Numbered from the stretch's first letter, positions 50,839 through 62,549 are shown. The stretch: DNA of 64,000 bases from Sphingomonas jaspsi DSM 18422 (GCF_000585415.1 NZ_KK073876.1:1919810-1983809), one strand, 5' to 3'. Numbers and translations: made by a program. The notes: generated by a model not told the origin, from the sequence alone.

Positions 50839-51533
50839 CCCAGACTGACGTCGCCTACGCGGACGATTTCCACTTTGCCGTCCGCCAAGCACAATCGCAT
50901 CGCCCCGTCTTGCTCGAGCCCGTCGAAGATCCCGCTCGTCCGCTCGTCTGGGCCGCTATGCACAGTCAGGGGCGTACCGACGGGGTGCGCCTTGGCCTCC
51001 CACGCCTTGGCGAGCGCCGACGGCTCGGCCATGCGCCACGCGCCGAGCAGCCGGGCGAAGCTACCCGCGAGCAGTGGCGCGAACGCTTGAGGCGTCAGGT
51101 TGCACAGGTCGGACAGCGAGGCGGTTTTGCGACCCTCGACCTCAGGCTGGACGGCCATGTTGACCCCGAACCCCGCCACGACCCGGTCGCCCGACCGTTC
51201 GAGCAGGATACCCGCCAGCTTGGCATCGCCGCGCATCAGGTCGTTGGGCCATTTCAGGCTGAGCGGCGCCGCCGGTGCGGCATGTTCGACAGCTTCGATC
51301 AGCGCCAATCCCGCGACCAGCGCCAAGCTCGGCGCCTCGGGATCGCCGGGGCGCAACTGCACCAGCGTCGATCCAAAGAAATTGCCGTCGAGGCTCTGCC
51401 AATGGCGATTGTGCCGCCCCCGTCCCGCATCCTGCGCCAGCGCAACCAGCCAGTCGCCTTCCACCGCGTCCGTCCGGGCGAGCAGGTCGCTGTTGGTCGA
51501 GCCCGTGCGCTCGACGATGCGGATCTTGCTCAG
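50835..51533 (-). CDS. birA: Biotin--[acetyl-CoA-carboxylase] ligase, apparent CTG start
   Basis: It attaches biotin to acetyl-CoA carboxylase. The conserved start IVERTGSTNSDLLAR, the nucleotide loop DAGRGRHNRHW and catalytic KWPNDL are all present, without the DNA-binding domain of E. coli BirA. No ATG, GTG or TTG lies in frame before the RTGSTN motif: the first standard start (GTG 51464) would remove it. The CTG at 51533 overlaps the nuoN stop (CTGA), so initiation there by coupling is likely. Counted from the CTG it has 232 residues. Confidence 0.85.
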   Translation of the reverse strand: MSKIRIVERTGSTNSDLLARTDAVEGDWLVALAQDAGRGRHNRHWQSLDGNFFGSTLVQLRPGDPEAPSLALVAGLALIEAVEHAAPAAPLSLKWPNDLMRGDAKLAGILLERSGDRVVAGFGVNMAVQPEVEGRKTASLSDLCNLTPQAFAPLLAGSFARLLGAWRMAEPSALAKAWEAKAHPVGTPLTVHSGPDERTSGIFDGLEQDGAMRLCLADGKVEIVRVGDVSLG

Positions 51534-52963
51534 AAGAGGCTGCCCGCCGCGGATTTGGTGAGGTCACCGAGCGGACCGATCAGCAAATAGCCGAGCGGAC
51601 TGACGAATAGCGCGGCCAGCGCGATCAGCGCCGTTTCGAGGCCATGGTCGCCTTTGGCGTAGGGCTGCGCGGGGGCGTCGAAATACATCACCTTGACGAT
51701 CTTCAGATAGTAGAAGGCGCCGATGACGGTCCCGAGGATGCCGAAGACGGCCAGCGGATAGAGACCTTCGGCCACCGCCGCCTGGAACACGACCAGCTTC
51801 GGCCAGAAACCGAACAGCGGCGGGATACCGGCGATGCTGAACATGAAGATGGCGAAAGCCGCCGCGAGCGCCGGCTGGCGCTGCGACAGTCCCGACAGGC
51901 TGGCGATTTCCTCGACCGGCTCGCCCTCTTCATTCTTCATGCGCAGGATGCAAAGGAAGGTGCCGAGCGTCATCACGACATAGACTGCCATGTAGAACAG
52001 CACTGCCGCCGCGCCTGCGGTGCCACCGGCGGCGAGGCCGATCAGCGCGAAGCCGACGTTGTTGATCGACGAATAGGCCATCAGACGCTTGATGTTGGTC
52101 TGACCCCACGCCGCGATGGCGCCGAGCGCGATCGAAGCGAGCGCCGCAAAGGTCATGATCTGGCGCCACGCTTCGGTCGCGGGACCCATCGCGTCAAGGC
52201 AGACGCGGGTCGACAGCAGCATCGCCGCGACCTTCGGGGCGGAGGCGAAGAAGGCAGTGACCGGGGTTGGGGCACCTTCATACACGTCGGGCGTCCACAT
52301 GTGGAACGGTACCGCGCTGACCTTGAACGCCAAGCCCGCGAGCGTGAAGACGAGGCCAAACAGCAGGCCGATCGAATTCAGCCCGTCGCGCTGGAAGGCG
52401 GCGGCGATTCCGTCGAACTGGGTTGTGCCGGTGAACCCGTAAAGCAGTGAAATGCCGTAGAGCAGGATGCCCGAAGCCAGGCCGCCGAGAACGAAATATT
52501 TGAGGCCCGCTTCGGCCGACCGGTCGTCGGTGCGCCGATAGGACGCCAGCACATAGGCCGCGAGGCTGTTGAGTTCGAGGCCGACATAGAGCGTCATCAG
52601 GCTAGTCGCGCTGACCATCACGCTCATGCCGGTGGCGGCGAGGAGGACGAGGACCGGATATTCGGCGGCATGTTCGAAATCGCGTTCGAACCAGTTGTGC
52701 GCCATCAGGATCGCGACGGCGGCACAGCCGTAGATCAGCACCTTGCCGAACGCGCCGAACCCGTCGGCGGCGATAAGGCCACCGAACAGTGCGCCGGCTT
52801 GGCTGGGCGCGCCAATCAACGCGGCGCCCGCAGCGATGAGCAGCGCGATCGCGGCCCAGCTGGTGAGGCCCGCGGCGCGCTTTCCACCGAACGCCGCGAC
52901 CATCATCAGCACGATCGAACCGACCGTCAGGATGGCTTCAGGAAGGATGGCGGCGAAATTCAT
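51530..52963 (-). CDS. nuoN: NADH-quinone oxidoreductase subunit N
   Basis: This is an antiporter-like membrane subunit of complex I (proton pumping), 477 residues with about 14 helices. The conserved Lys/Glu region (GLAFKVSAVPFHMWTPDVYEGAPTPVTAFF) is intact. It is the last nuo gene; the stop overlaps the birA start, and its ATG overlaps the nuoM stop by one base (position 52963, TGATG or similar). Confidence 0.96.
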   Translation of the reverse strand: MNFAAILPEAILTVGSIVLMMVAAFGGKRAAGLTSWAAIALLIAAGAALIGAPSQAGALFGGLIAADGFGAFGKVLIYGCAAVAILMAHNWFERDFEHAAEYPVLVLLAATGMSVMVSATSLMTLYVGLELNSLAAYVLASYRRTDDRSAEAGLKYFVLGGLASGILLYGISLLYGFTGTTQFDGIAAAFQRDGLNSIGLLFGLVFTLAGLAFKVSAVPFHMWTPDVYEGAPTPVTAFFASAPKVAAMLLSTRVCLDAMGPATEAWRQIMTFAALASIALGAIAAWGQTNIKRLMAYSSINNVGFALIGLAAGGTAGAAAVLFYMAVYVVMTLGTFLCILRMKNEEGEPVEEIASLSGLSQRQPALAAAFAIFMFSIAGIPPLFGFWPKLVVFQAAVAEGLYPLAVFGILGTVIGAFYYLKIVKVMYFDAPAQPYAKGDHGLETALIALAALFVSPLGYLLIGPLGDLTKSAAGSLF

Positions 52964-54495
52964 CAGTGCGCTTCCCCATGATGGGCTTCAGCTTTTGGAG
53001 AGGGTTTGCCTGCGGTCAGGTGCGCGTCGCCGGCCAGCTTGGCGCGCTCGAGACGCTCCAGCAAGTGACCGACGTCGTTGCGCATCGGACGCAGGAAGGA
53101 TTCGGGATAGACGCCCATCCACAAGGTTGCGGCGGCGATCGGGCCCAGCAGCCACAGCTCGCGCATGTCCATGTCGGGCATGGCCGCTGCGTCGGCATTC
53201 TTCGGCGTGCCGTAGCAAATGCGCCAGTAGAGGTAGAGCATGTAAGCCGCGCCGAGGATGATTCCGGTCGTCGCGACGATCGCCGCCCAGCTCGACGCCT
53301 CGTAGGTGCCCATCAGCGACAGGAATTCGCCGACGAAGTTGCTCAACCCCGGCAGGCCGACGCTCGCCATGGTGAAGAACAGGAAGAAAAAGGCGTATTT
53401 GGGCATGTTGTCGGCAAGCCCGCCGTACCGCGCGATCTCACGGGTATGCAGCCTGTCGTAGATAATGCCGACGCACAGGAATAGCGCGCCCGATACCAGG
53501 CCGTGCCCGAGCATGACCATCAGGCCACCTTCGATCCCCTGCCGATTGAAGGCGAACAGGCCGAAGGTGACGAACGCCATGTGCGCGACCGACGAATAGG
53601 CGATCAGCTTCTTCATGTCGTGCTGGACCAGCGCGATCAGCGAGGTGACAACCACCGCGATGCCGCTGAGCACGAATACGAACGGCATGAACTGGGCGGA
53701 CGCTTCGGGGAACATTGGCAGGCTGAAGCGGACAAAGCCGTAGCCGCCCATCTTCAGCAACACGCCGGCCAGGATGACCGAACCCGCCGTCGGCGCCTGC
53801 ACGTGCGCATCGGGAAGCCAGGTGTGGACCGGCCACATCGGCATCTTGACCGCGAAGCTGGCGAAGAAGGCCAGCCACAGCCACCATTGCAACGACGGAT
53901 CGAAATCATAGGCCATGAGCGCCGGGATCGAGGTCGTCCCCGCCTTGCCGATCATCACCAGCATGGCGATCAGCATCAGCACCGAGCCGGCCAGCGTGTA
54001 GAGGAAGAATTTGTAGCTCGCCTTGATGCGGTCCGCGCCGCCCCAGATGCCGATGATCAGGTACATCGGGATAAGGCCGCCTTCGAAGAAGATGTAGAAC
54101 AGCAGCAGGTCCTGCGCCGCAAAGACGCCGATCATCAGCGCCTCCATCAGCAGGAAGGCGGACATATATTCGGGCACGCGCTTGTCGATCGCGCGCCACG
54201 ACGCGCCGATGCAGATCGGCATCAGGAACAGCGACAACATGATCAGCATCAGCGCGATGCCGTCGATGCCCAGCGCATAGGTGACGCCGCCGCCGAGGGG
54301 CACGCTTTCGGTGAACTGCCACTGCGCGCCGTTGGGGTCGAATGCGACCCACATCGCAATGCCGATCGCCAGGTTGGCGAGCGTGGCGATCAGCGCGGTC
54401 CAGCGCGCGCCGTTGGCGCCGACGAACAGCGATACGATGCCCGCCGCAAGGAGCGGGATCGCGATCAGGATGGAAAGGATCGGAAGACCGCTCAT
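52963..54495 (-). CDS. nuoM: NADH-quinone oxidoreductase subunit M
   Basis: This is an antiporter-like subunit with about 14 helices; [18 protein letters not shown] and [27 protein letters not shown] are the conserved proton-path segments. I start at the ATG 54495, which overlaps the nuoL stop (ATGA), giving 510 residues; a GTG three codons earlier (54504) is possible. The C-terminus is His/Lys-rich ([10 protein letters not shown]). Confidence 0.96.
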   Translation of the reverse strand: MSGLPILSILIAIPLLAAGIVSLFVGANGARWTALIATLANLAIGIAMWVAFDPNGAQWQFTESVPLGGGVTYALGIDGIALMLIMLSLFLMPICIGASWRAIDKRVPEYMSAFLLMEALMIGVFAAQDLLLFYIFFEGGLIPMYLIIGIWGGADRIKASYKFFLYTLAGSVLMLIAMLVMIGKAGTTSIPALMAYDFDPSLQWWLWLAFFASFAVKMPMWPVHTWLPDAHVQAPTAGSVILAGVLLKMGGYGFVRFSLPMFPEASAQFMPFVFVLSGIAVVVTSLIALVQHDMKKLIAYSSVAHMAFVTFGLFAFNRQGIEGGLMVMLGHGLVSGALFLCVGIIYDRLHTREIARYGGLADNMPKYAFFFLFFTMASVGLPGLSNFVGEFLSLMGTYEASSWAAIVATTGIILGAAYMLYLYWRICYGTPKNADAAAMPDMDMRELWLLGPIAAATLWMGVYPESFLRPMRNDVGHLLERLERAKLAGDAHLTAGKPSPKAEAHHGEAH

Positions 54496-56549
54496 TTGAC
54501 CCACCAGAAGACCCAGGTCGCCGCGCCGATCAGGCCGAGCAGCATCACCAGGGCATAGCTATAGACATAACCCGATTGCAGGCGGGTCGTGAGGCGATTG
54601 CCGACGGCCACCACCGTCGCCGCACCGTGCGGGCCGAAGCGGTCGATGGTCTGTTCGTCCCCGCGCTTCCAGAAGAAGCGGCCGAGCGCCAGCGACGGCT
54701 TCACGAACACCGCGTTGTAGAGCTCGTCGAAGTACCACTTGTGCATCAGGAACTTGTGGAGCTGCGGGAACATGGCGACGAACGCGGCCGGTGCGTCGGG
54801 CTTTGCGATATAGTTGCGGTAGGCGATTGCGAGACCGGTCAGCATGACGACCAGCGGCGCCAGCTTCACCCACAGCGGCACTTCATGGCTGGCGTGGGCC
54901 AGATGTTCGTTGAACACCAGGCTGCCCTTCCAGAATTCGGCCGCGCCTTCGGGCGACACGAAATAATGTTCGAAGCCGAAGCCTGCGAAGACCGCGCCCA
55001 CCGAAAGCACGCCCAAGGGGATCAGCATCGACCACGGGCTTTCATGCGGATGGTAACCCGCCGTGCCTTCGACCGTGGCGTGACCATGGTCGTGCGCGCT
55101 GTCATGATCCGACGATGCTTGCCCTTCGTCTTCGTGATGGTGGTGAACGGCGTGCTGGATGTGCTCGCTACCCGCCCAGCGCGCCTTGCCGAAGAAGGTC
55201 AGGAACATCAGGCGCCAGCTGTAAAAGCTGGTCAGCAGCGCTGCAAACGCGCCGATGAAAAAGGCGATGTGGCCATGGACGCTGCCGCTGGCGAAGGCGT
55301 TCTCCAGGATCGCGTCCTTCGAATAGAAGCCGGCGAAGCCGAATACGCCCATGATGCCGACGCCGGTGATCGCCAGCGTGCCCGCCATCATCGCCCAGAA
55401 GGTCAGCGGGATTTCCTTACGCAGTGCGCCGTAATAGCGCATGTCCTGTTCGTGGTGCATCGCGTGGATGACCGAACCCGCGCCAAGGAACAGCAACGCC
55501 TTGAAGAAAGCGTGGGTGAACAGGTGGAACATCGCCGCGCCATAGGCACCGACGCCCGCCGCGAAGAACATGTAGCCGAGCTGCGAACAGGTCGAATAGG
55601 CGATCACGCGCTTGATGTCGTTCTGCACCGTGCCGACGGTCGCGGCGAACAGGCAGGTCGCGGCGCCCACATAGGTCACGACGGTCATCGCTGTGCCGCT
55701 GGTTTCGAACATCGGCGACAGGCGGCAGACCATGAAGACGCCGGCGGTGACCATGGTCGCGGCGTGGATGAGGGCGCTGACCGGGGTCGGGCCTTCCATC
55801 GCGTCCGGAAGCCAGGTGTGCAGGCCAAGCTGCGCCGACTTGCCCATCGCGCCGACGAACAGCAGCAGGCAGAGCAGCGTCATCGTATCGACGGTCATGC
55901 CGGCAAAGCCGATGGTCGATCCCGCCATCGACGGCGCGGCGGCGAGGATCGCCGGGATGCTGACGGTGCCGAACACCAGGAAGGTGCCGAAAATGCCGAG
56001 CGAGAAGCCGAAGTCGCCGACGCGGTTGACGACGAACGCCTTGAGCGCGGCGGCGTTGGCCGAGGGCTTGTGGTACCAGAAACCGATCAGCAGGTAGGAC
56101 GCGAGGCCCACCCCTTCCCAGCCGAAGAACATCTGCACCAGGCTGTCGGCGGTCACCAGCATCAGCATGGCGAAGGTGAACAGCGACAGGTAGGCGAAGA
56201 AACGGGGCTGCGAGGGATCCTCGCTCATATAGCCCCAGCTGTAGAGGTGGACGAGGCTCGACACCGTCGTCACCACGACCAGCATCACCGCGGTCAGCGT
56301 GTCGACACGAAGCGCCCAGTTCACGTCGAGATTGCCCGACTTGATGAAGGTCAGCACGTCGACAACCTGCGGCGAGGCATGCCCGCCGACGAACGACAGG
56401 AAGATCGGCCAGCTAAGCGCACAGCTGGCGAACAGGGCGCCGGTCGTGATCGCCTTGGCCGGCACTTTGCCGATAATCCGACCGCCCAGCCCCGCGACGA
56501 TTGCCGCCAACAGGGGAAGGAAGACGATAAGCTTGATCGACAGGTCCAT
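54492..56549 (-). CDS. nuoL: NADH-quinone oxidoreductase subunit L
   Basis: This is the largest antiporter-like complex I subunit, 685 residues, with about 16 helices and the long lateral C-terminal helix region. Conserved segments include [18 protein letters not shown] and [33 protein letters not shown] soluble His/Asp/Glu-rich loop lies about 470-510 ([21 protein letters not shown]), a common but variable feature. It overlaps nuoK by one base. Confidence 0.96.
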   Translation of the reverse strand: MDLSIKLIVFLPLLAAIVAGLGGRIIGKVPAKAITTGALFASCALSWPIFLSFVGGHASPQVVDVLTFIKSGNLDVNWALRVDTLTAVMLVVVTTVSSLVHLYSWGYMSEDPSQPRFFAYLSLFTFAMLMLVTADSLVQMFFGWEGVGLASYLLIGFWYHKPSANAAALKAFVVNRVGDFGFSLGIFGTFLVFGTVSIPAILAAAPSMAGSTIGFAGMTVDTMTLLCLLLFVGAMGKSAQLGLHTWLPDAMEGPTPVSALIHAATMVTAGVFMVCRLSPMFETSGTAMTVVTYVGAATCLFAATVGTVQNDIKRVIAYSTCSQLGYMFFAAGVGAYGAAMFHLFTHAFFKALLFLGAGSVIHAMHHEQDMRYYGALRKEIPLTFWAMMAGTLAITGVGIMGVFGFAGFYSKDAILENAFASGSVHGHIAFFIGAFAALLTSFYSWRLMFLTFFGKARWAGSEHIQHAVHHHHEDEGQASSDHDSAHDHGHATVEGTAGYHPHESPWSMLIPLGVLSVGAVFAGFGFEHYFVSPEGAAEFWKGSLVFNEHLAHASHEVPLWVKLAPLVVMLTGLAIAYRNYIAKPDAPAAFVAMFPQLHKFLMHKWYFDELYNAVFVKPSLALGRFFWKRGDEQTIDRFGPHGAATVVAVGNRLTTRLQSGYVYSYALVMLLGLIGAATWVFWWVK

Positions 56550-56854
56550 CAGCCGCGCATCCGGTTGACATCATCGACCGCAATCGAACCGCGGCGACGG
56601 AAGAAAATGACAAGGATCGCCAGACCGATCGCGGCTTCGGCCGCAGCGACGGTGAGGACGAACATGGCGAACACCTGGCCGGTGAGGTCACCGAGGAAGG
56701 CGCTGAACGCGACCAGGTTGATGTTGACCGACAGCAGGATCAACTCGATCGCCATCAGCATCAGGATGATATTCTTGCGATTGAGGAAGATGCCCAGCAC
56801 GCCGAGCGTGAAGAGGATCGCGGCGACCGCGAGATAATGAGTCAGGCCAATCAC
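56549..56854 (-). CDS. nuoK: NADH-quinone oxidoreductase subunit K
   Basis: The 101-residue, three-helix complex I subunit has the conserved Glu residues in helices 2 and 3 ([29 protein letters not shown]). It overlaps nuoJ at its 5' end by four bases and nuoL at its 3' end by one base. Confidence 0.96.
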   Translation of the reverse strand: MIGLTHYLAVAAILFTLGVLGIFLNRKNIILMLMAIELILLSVNINLVAFSAFLGDLTGQVFAMFVLTVAAAEAAIGLAILVIFFRRRGSIAVDDVNRMRG

Positions 56855-57456
56855 AGCTTCATCCCCTCACCCACCGCCGGGTTCAGATTCTTGATCGCTT
56901 CATTGGGGTCGCGGTCGACCTGGCGCGCGACATTCTGCCCGCGCACGTCGCCGCGACTTCGGTGGGTCAGCACGATCGCGCCGATCATCGCCACCAGCAG
57001 GATCAGGCCCGCCAGTTCGAACGGGAACAGGTAGCGGGTGTAAAGCAGTTCACCCAGCGCGACGATGTTGGGCTGGACCGGGCCGGCGGCGGTGGCAGGC
57101 GCGGTCACGGGGCCCGCCTTCCACGCCGACACCGCGACGATGATTTCCGACAGCAACACCAGCGCGATGATCAGGCCGAATGGCAGGTTGCGGGACACCC
57201 CTGCGCGCAGCGTCGCGAAATCGATGTTCAGCATCATGACGACGAACAGGAACAGCACCGCGACCGCGCCGACGTAGACGATGACCAGCAGCATGGCGAT
57301 GAATTCGGCGCCGAGCAGAAGCATCAGGCCCGCCGCGTTGAAGAAAGCGACGATCAGCCACAGCACGCTGTGGACGGGGTTGCGCGCGAAGATCACCAGC
57401 AGCGCGGAGCCGATGGTCATCGTCGCGAACAGGTAGAAGGCGATGAGAGCGATCAT
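56851..57456 (-). CDS. nuoJ: NADH-quinone oxidoreductase subunit J
   Basis: The 201-residue, five-helix complex I subunit has the [21 protein letters not shown] helix carrying the conserved Tyr and Gly residues. A hydrophilic C-terminal tail of about 35 residues ([15 protein letters not shown]) follows the last helix. It lies 15 bases after nuoI. Confidence 0.95.
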   Translation of the reverse strand: MIALIAFYLFATMTIGSALLVIFARNPVHSVLWLIVAFFNAAGLMLLLGAEFIAMLLVIVYVGAVAVLFLFVVMMLNIDFATLRAGVSRNLPFGLIIALVLLSEIIVAVSAWKAGPVTAPATAAGPVQPNIVALGELLYTRYLFPFELAGLILLVAMIGAIVLTHRSRGDVRGQNVARQVDRDPNEAIKNLNPAVGEGMKL

Positions 57457-57471
57457 GGAAGTGCGCGGCCC

Positions 57472-57954
57472 CTACCGATACGCCGCATCGGCGGCAAGAT
57501 TGGCGGCGATCGCCTGTTCCCAGCGGTCGCCGTTGGCCAGCAGCTTGGCCTTGTCGTAAAGCAGTTCCTCGCGCGTTTCGGTCGCGAATTCGAGGTTCGG
57601 GCCTTCGACGATGGCATCGACTGGGCAGGCTTCCTGGCACAGGCCGCAATAGATGCACTTGACCATGTCGATGTCGTAACGGGTGGTGCGGCGGCTGCCG
57701 TCCTCACGCGGTTCGGCCTCGATGGTGATCGCCTGTGCCGGACAAATCGCCTCGCACAGCTTGCACGCGATGCAGCGTTCCTCGCCGTTGGGATAGCGGC
57801 GCAGCGCATGTTCACCGCGGAAACGGGGTGACTGCGGCACCTTCTCGTACGGGTAATTGATGGTCGCCTTGGGCTTGAAGAAATACTTCAAGGTCAGGAC
57901 GTGCGCCTTCACAAATTCCCACAGGGTGAAGGCTTTGATGGTGCGCGCGATCAT
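57472..57954 (-). CDS. nuoI: NADH-quinone oxidoreductase subunit I
   Basis: The 160-residue ferredoxin-like complex I subunit binds two [4Fe-4S] clusters: [12 protein letters not shown] (about 60-71) and [20 protein letters not shown] (about 99-110). The ATG at 57954 overlaps the nuoH stop (ATGA); the longer open frame upstream lies within nuoH. Confidence 0.97.
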   Translation of the reverse strand: MIARTIKAFTLWEFVKAHVLTLKYFFKPKATINYPYEKVPQSPRFRGEHALRRYPNGEERCIACKLCEAICPAQAITIEAEPREDGSRRTTRYDIDMVKCIYCGLCQEACPVDAIVEGPNLEFATETREELLYDKAKLLANGDRWEQAIAANLAADAAYR

Positions 57955-59021
57955 GCGGCCACTCCGTAGCGGGTCAGCATCAGCCAGCCCGAAATGAGGA
58001 AGACGAATAGCAGGCTCAGCGGCAGGAAGATTTTCCAGCCCAGCCGCATCAGCTGGTCGTAGCGGTAGCGCGGCACGGTCGCCTTCACCCAGCCGAACAC
58101 GAAGAAGAAAAAGCACATCTTCGCGATCAGCCACATCCATCCAGTCGACCATCCCAAAACCGGGACGTGATAGAGCGGCGCCCAGTCGATCGGCGGCAGG
58201 AACCCGCCCCAGAACAGGATCGCGTTCAGCGCACACATCAGGATGACGTTGGCATATTCGCCGAGCCAGAAGAGCGCGAAGCTCATCGACGAATATTCGG
58301 TCTGGTGACCCGCGACCAGCTCGCTTTCCGCTTCAACCAGGTCGAAGGGGGTGCGGAAGGTTTCGGCCATCGCGCTGATCAGGAACACGATCGCCATTGG
58401 GAACAGCAGCGGGTTGAAGCCGAAGCCGTTGAAGATGCCCAGCACATTGCCCTTCTGCGCCATGACGATGTCGGTCATGTTGAAGCTGCCGGCATACAGC
58501 ACGACACAGATCAGCACGAAGCCGATCGACACTTCATAGCTCACCATCTGCGCGGCGGCGCGGATCGCGGAGAAGAAGGGATATTTGGAGTTGGACGCCC
58601 AGCCGGCGAGGATCACGCCGTAAACGCCGAGCGAGCTTGCCGCGAGGATGTAGAGCAGGCCTACGTTGATATCGGTCAGCACCACGCCGACGTCGAACGG
58701 CACCACCGCCCACACGATCAACGCGACTGTGAAGGTGATGATCGGCGCAATCAGGAACAGCCCCTTGTTGGCGCTGGTCGGGATGATGGTTTCCTTGAGG
58801 AAGACCTTCAGCCCGTCGGCGAAGCTTTGCAGCAGGCCCCACGGCCCGACCACGTTCGGCCCGCGGCGGAGCGCAATGGCGGCCCAGATCTTGCGCTCGG
58901 CATAAATCACCATCGCCACCGCCAGCATCAGCGGCAGGGCGATGACAAGGATGCCGATGATGGTCGCGAGGAACCAGGCTCCTTCGAAGCCCATGCCCCA
59001 GCTTTGGAACAGCGCGGTCAT
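57951..59021 (-). CDS. nuoH: NADH-quinone oxidoreductase subunit H
   Basis: The 356-residue, eight- to nine-helix membrane subunit forms part of the quinone chamber. The [24 protein letters not shown] loop and [26 protein letters not shown] are family signatures. The ATG at 59021 overlaps the nuoG stop (ATGA); upstream extension belongs to nuoG. Confidence 0.97.
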   Translation of the reverse strand: MTALFQSWGMGFEGAWFLATIIGILVIALPLMLAVAMVIYAERKIWAAIALRRGPNVVGPWGLLQSFADGLKVFLKETIIPTSANKGLFLIAPIITFTVALIVWAVVPFDVGVVLTDINVGLLYILAASSLGVYGVILAGWASNSKYPFFSAIRAAAQMVSYEVSIGFVLICVVLYAGSFNMTDIVMAQKGNVLGIFNGFGFNPLLFPMAIVFLISAMAETFRTPFDLVEAESELVAGHQTEYSSMSFALFWLGEYANVILMCALNAILFWGGFLPPIDWAPLYHVPVLGWSTGWMWLIAKMCFFFFVFGWVKATVPRYRYDQLMRLGWKIFLPLSLLFVFLISGWLMLTRYGVAA

Positions 59022-61027
59022 TCCGCGGCCTCCATGAAGTCGATGCCCTTGACCAGTTCGTCCGAACAGCGACGCATGGTCGGGCTGGCGCGGCAGATCG
59101 CGTTGGTAAGGTAGAAGTCGGCGATCGGATAGCTGACGCCGCCCGAGGCCTTGGCATCGAGCTTCGGCGGGTTCCAGCCGAGGTCGAGCACCGCGCCCTC
59201 TTCCGCGCCAAGCGCCGGCGTATCGGCGATCATCGCCGCGCGGAGCTGGTCGAAGCGGTCGAACGGCAGCGGCTGGCCGATGAGGTCGCTGAGCGCCCGC
59301 AAAATCGTCCAATCCTCGCGCGCGTCGCCCGGCGGGAAGGTGGCGCGTTCGCTGCGCTGCACCCGGCCTTCGATGTTGACGAAGGTGCCGTGTTTTTCGC
59401 TATAGGCCGCGCCCGGCAGGACCAGGTCGGCCATCGCCGCGCCCTTGTCGCCATGGTGGCCGATATAGACCTTGAACGCGTCGGCGAAGGCATCGGCGGG
59501 AACTTCGTCCGCGCCGAGCAGCAGCACCAGTTCCGGCTTCGCCTTCCTGACGTCGGCAAGACCGCCCTTCTGTGCATAGCCGAGCAGCAGCCCCGCCATC
59601 CGCGCGGCGGCGGTGTGGAGGACGTTAAAGCCGTTCCAACCGTCCTTAATGAAGGCACCCGACGTGGCAATCGCCGCACCCAGCGCCCCGGCACCGAGCG
59701 CACCCGGACCGACGATCATCACCGGTCTGGCCGCGCCCTTGACCGCGTCGGCCGCCGCCTTGGGCAGCTTGCCGAGCAGCGACAGGTCATCGCCGAGCCA
59801 TTCAACCGGATAGCCAAGGTCGACGTCGGGCCCGATCGCGAATACCTTGGCGCCGCGACGCTGCGCCTTGCGCAGGCGGGTGTTCACCAGCGGCGCTTCC
59901 CAGCGGACGTTCGAGCCCACCAGCAGGACCACGTCGGCATTTTCGATCTCGGCCAGCGGTGTGTTGAACCGCACCGCGCCAAGCGAGGTCACGTCATAAT
60001 CGAGGCCGGTCTGGCGGCCTTCGAGCAGGCTCGACCCCGCGCCCGACAGCAGCGCCTTGGCGGCATACATCGTCTCGGCATCGAGCAGGTCGCCGGCGAT
60101 CGCCGCGACCTTCGAACCGGCCTTCTTGAACTGCTTGGCGAAGGCGTCGAGCGCCTCGCCCCAGGTCGCTCCCTGCAACTTGCCTTTGACCCGCATCCAC
60201 GGGCGGTCGAGGCGGCCACGGACCAGCGCGTCGACATTGTGGCGCGTTTTGTCGTGCGCCCATTCCTCGTTCACCGCGTCATTGATGCGCGGCAGGATGC
60301 GCATGACCTGGCGGCCGCGCACGTCCATGCGGATGTTGGTGCCGACCGCGTCCATCACGTCGATGCCCGGGACCTTCTTCAGTTCCCACGGCCGCGCTTC
60401 GAAGCTGTACGGACGGCTCAGCAGCGCGCCGACCGGGCACAGGTCGACCAGGTTGCCCGACAATTCGCTGGTCAGCGCCTTTTCGAGGTAGCTGGTAATC
60501 TGGCTGTCTTCGCCGCGGAACAGCATGCCCATTTCCGGCGTCCCCGCGACCTCTTCCGAGAAGCGGACGCAGCGGGTGCACTGGATGCAGCGGGTCATCG
60601 CCGTCTTGACGATCGGGCCCATATATTTGTCGTCGACCGCGCGCTTGTTCTCGTCGAAGCGCGAGCTACCGCGGCCATAGGCCATCGCCTGGTCCTGCAG
60701 GTCGCACTCGCCGCCCTGGTCGCAGATCGGGCAGTCGAGCGGGTGGTTGATGAGCAGGAACTCCATCACCCCTTCGCGCGCCTTCTTGACCATCGGCGTG
60801 TCGGTGCGGATCGTCTGGCCATCGGCCGCCGGAAGCGCGCACGACGCCTGCGGCTTGGGCGGCCCGGGGGCGACCTCGACCAGGCACATGCGGCAGTTGC
60901 CGGCGATGCTGAGGCGCTCGTGATAGCAGAAGCGCGGGATTTCCTTGCCCGCCAGCTCGCACGCCTGCAGGACGGTCGCGCCCTGCGGAACCTCGATCTC
61001 GACGCCGTCTACGGTAAGCTTCGGCAT
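59018..61027 (-). CDS. nuoG: NADH-quinone oxidoreductase subunit G
   Basis: The 669-residue Fe-S subunit has an N-terminal [2Fe-2S] ferredoxin domain ([21 protein letters not shown]), a His/Cys cluster region ([14 protein letters not shown]), [4Fe-4S] ligands [11 protein letters not shown], and a molybdopterin-oxidoreductase-like body. It starts with ATG overlapping by one base the TAA of the secreted protein gene upstream. In standard operons nuoF would directly precede nuoG; here two extra genes stand between. Confidence 0.97.
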   Translation of the reverse strand: MPKLTVDGVEIEVPQGATVLQACELAGKEIPRFCYHERLSIAGNCRMCLVEVAPGPPKPQASCALPAADGQTIRTDTPMVKKAREGVMEFLLINHPLDCPICDQGGECDLQDQAMAYGRGSSRFDENKRAVDDKYMGPIVKTAMTRCIQCTRCVRFSEEVAGTPEMGMLFRGEDSQITSYLEKALTSELSGNLVDLCPVGALLSRPYSFEARPWELKKVPGIDVMDAVGTNIRMDVRGRQVMRILPRINDAVNEEWAHDKTRHNVDALVRGRLDRPWMRVKGKLQGATWGEALDAFAKQFKKAGSKVAAIAGDLLDAETMYAAKALLSGAGSSLLEGRQTGLDYDVTSLGAVRFNTPLAEIENADVVLLVGSNVRWEAPLVNTRLRKAQRRGAKVFAIGPDVDLGYPVEWLGDDLSLLGKLPKAAADAVKGAARPVMIVGPGALGAGALGAAIATSGAFIKDGWNGFNVLHTAAARMAGLLLGYAQKGGLADVRKAKPELVLLLGADEVPADAFADAFKVYIGHHGDKGAAMADLVLPGAAYSEKHGTFVNIEGRVQRSERATFPPGDAREDWTILRALSDLIGQPLPFDRFDQLRAAMIADTPALGAEEGAVLDLGWNPPKLDAKASGGVSYPIADFYLTNAICRASPTMRRCSDELVKGIDFMEAAE

Positions 61028-61779
61028 TAGTTCTGAGCTCCATCGCCCTTGGCCGGCTCACCGGCCCAGGTCACGCCCTTCGACGCCATTGCCAGCCGGT
61101 AATAGGCCAGCGCCAGGCTGCCGCGCAGCGACGCGCGGTCGAAGGAGAATTTCTTGTTCGCGGGCACGCATCCCGGAAGCACCGGTGCCAGCGCCTTCAG
61201 CGCAGCCAGTTCTTCGGGGCTGCCCGATTTGGTGTCGTACACGGCCCTGACGCCCGCCGGGTTGGCGCGCACGACGCATTCACCGATCTGCTGGCCCGCA
61301 ATGGCGCCGACCTTGCGGTCATAGCCCTGCTGCTGCCGCGCGATCGCTTCGGCATCGAGCGGCTTGCCCTTCGCATCGACGGTTTCGACCGGCCAGGGTT
61401 GGCGATAGGCCAGCGTCGGCATTCCCTTCAGCGCTTCGGCGGCGACCGCGACGGCCGGATCGCGCTTGATCAGCGTTTCCGCCAACAGCGCGCGATAGAT
61501 ATTGGCCTCGAAGCGCAGCGCCCGGATGAAACCCGCAGCGCGGGTGCAGTCGGCCGAAACCAGCTTCGATCCGGTGCCGATCAGCAGCTTGCTGTCCCAG
61601 TCCTCGACGACCGCGGTCGACGCCAACTGCGGCGCGGCCTTGACCGAGCATTTGGCATAGCTCTCCATCGCCTCGCGCGTTTCGGCTTCGCTCAGCTGAT
61701 AGCCGTCCTGCCGCGGCGGCCTCGCATCCGCGCTCGCCGCCAGACTCGCGACTACCATTAAAGATATCAGGCGGGTCAC
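61027..61779 (-). CDS. Secreted protein of unknown function, copy 2 of a paralogous pair in the nuo operon
   Basis: The 250-residue protein from GTG 61779 (GTGA overlap with the gene upstream) has a signal peptide ([18 protein letters not shown]) and several Cys. It shares with its upstream neighbour a repeated pattern: IGECVVRANP...VLPGCVPANKKFSFDRASLRGSLALAYYRLA here against [10 protein letters not shown]...[30 protein letters not shown] there. The two are therefore diverged tandem duplicates. The function is unknown. The position between nuoF and nuoG, with overlapping ends, implies cotranscription with complex I. Confidence 0.8.
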   Translation of the reverse strand: MTRLISLMVVASLAASADARPPRQDGYQLSEAETREAMESYAKCSVKAAPQLASTAVVEDWDSKLLIGTGSKLVSADCTRAAGFIRALRFEANIYRALLAETLIKRDPAVAVAAEALKGMPTLAYRQPWPVETVDAKGKPLDAEAIARQQQGYDRKVGAIAGQQIGECVVRANPAGVRAVYDTKSGSPEELAALKALAPVLPGCVPANKKFSFDRASLRGSLALAYYRLAMASKGVTWAGEPAKGDGAQN

Positions 61780-62549
61780 TGGGCAGACCCCTTTTGCGCA
61801 TTGCCCACGACGCGGGGCGCGTGAGCCAGACGATACAGATTCATAGCGATTGTCCCGCGCACGGCCGATTTGTCGAGTTTGAACGACTGGCCGGCTTCGA
61901 CGCACGGACCGAAGGACGGCGCTAACGCTGTGAACGCTGCACTTTCCTCGGGAGTCAGAATTTTGGAATTGATTAGCTGATAGCTGGCCACGGGATTGGA
62001 TCGAACCACGCATTCACCGAACTTTGACAGGTAGATAGCTACCAGCGCTTTCTGGCGGTTGAGCGCCAGTTCTTCCAACTCCGCCGCGCTCGCTTTGCGT
62101 CGGGGACTGGGCAGATAATCGCCTTCGACTAAGGGCGCATGCTGTATCGGCCCAGCATCGGCGATATTCGGTGCCCCATTGGTGAATTCCTTACGGATCA
62201 ACACATCGGCGAAGGTGTAACGCAACGTGTCGCCCGGAAACCGCATGAGACTTCCTGTAGAATCAGCAGCTTGGAGCAGGCACCATCCGTCCCCGATCTT
62301 CGGGAAGATTTTTCGTAGATCATCTTTCTCGTAGCGCGGTTTGAGGACAAACTCCTTGGTTAATTCAGGCTGTTTCTTGACCACGCACTCGCCAAAACCA
62401 GCCTGAATGCGCCGAGCTTGATCTGCCGCGAATTCTTTTGCGTCGACTGGCCGCGACAAGCGCGATCCGATCGGCGTTTCACGCGTGAATTCGTCTTCCT
62501 TAGGCGCCAACAAGGCTGCCGCGAGCATGAGAATTACAGGCGCCATCAC
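61776..62549 (-). CDS. Secreted protein of unknown function, copy 1 of a paralogous pair in the nuo operon
   Basis: The 257-residue protein has a GTG start at 62549 (GTGA overlap with the nuoF stop; an ATG follows at once). A short signal peptide ([14 protein letters not shown]) precedes a mature chain with two GECVV motifs ([11 protein letters not shown] near residue 55, [10 protein letters not shown] near 175), suggesting an internal duplication. It is homologous in the second half to the downstream gene. Codon use is less GC-rich than the nuo genes (runs such as ttggaattgattagctgata), hinting at a different history or relaxed selection. Confidence 0.8.
   Translation of the reverse strand: MMAPVILMLAAALLAPKEDEFTRETPIGSRLSRPVDAKEFAADQARRIQAGFGECVVKKQPELTKEFVLKPRYEKDDLRKIFPKIGDGWCLLQAADSTGSLMRFPGDTLRYTFADVLIRKEFTNGAPNIADAGPIQHAPLVEGDYLPSPRRKASAAELEELALNRQKALVAIYLSKFGECVVRSNPVASYQLINSKILTPEESAAFTALAPSFGPCVEAGQSFKLDKSAVRGTIAMNLYRLAHAPRVVGNAQKGSAQ

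Noticed and set aside
54342..56837. 831-residue plus-strand open frame opposite nuoL and nuoK
   Set aside because: His/Arg/Asp-rich composition without domains, antisense to clear complex I genes.
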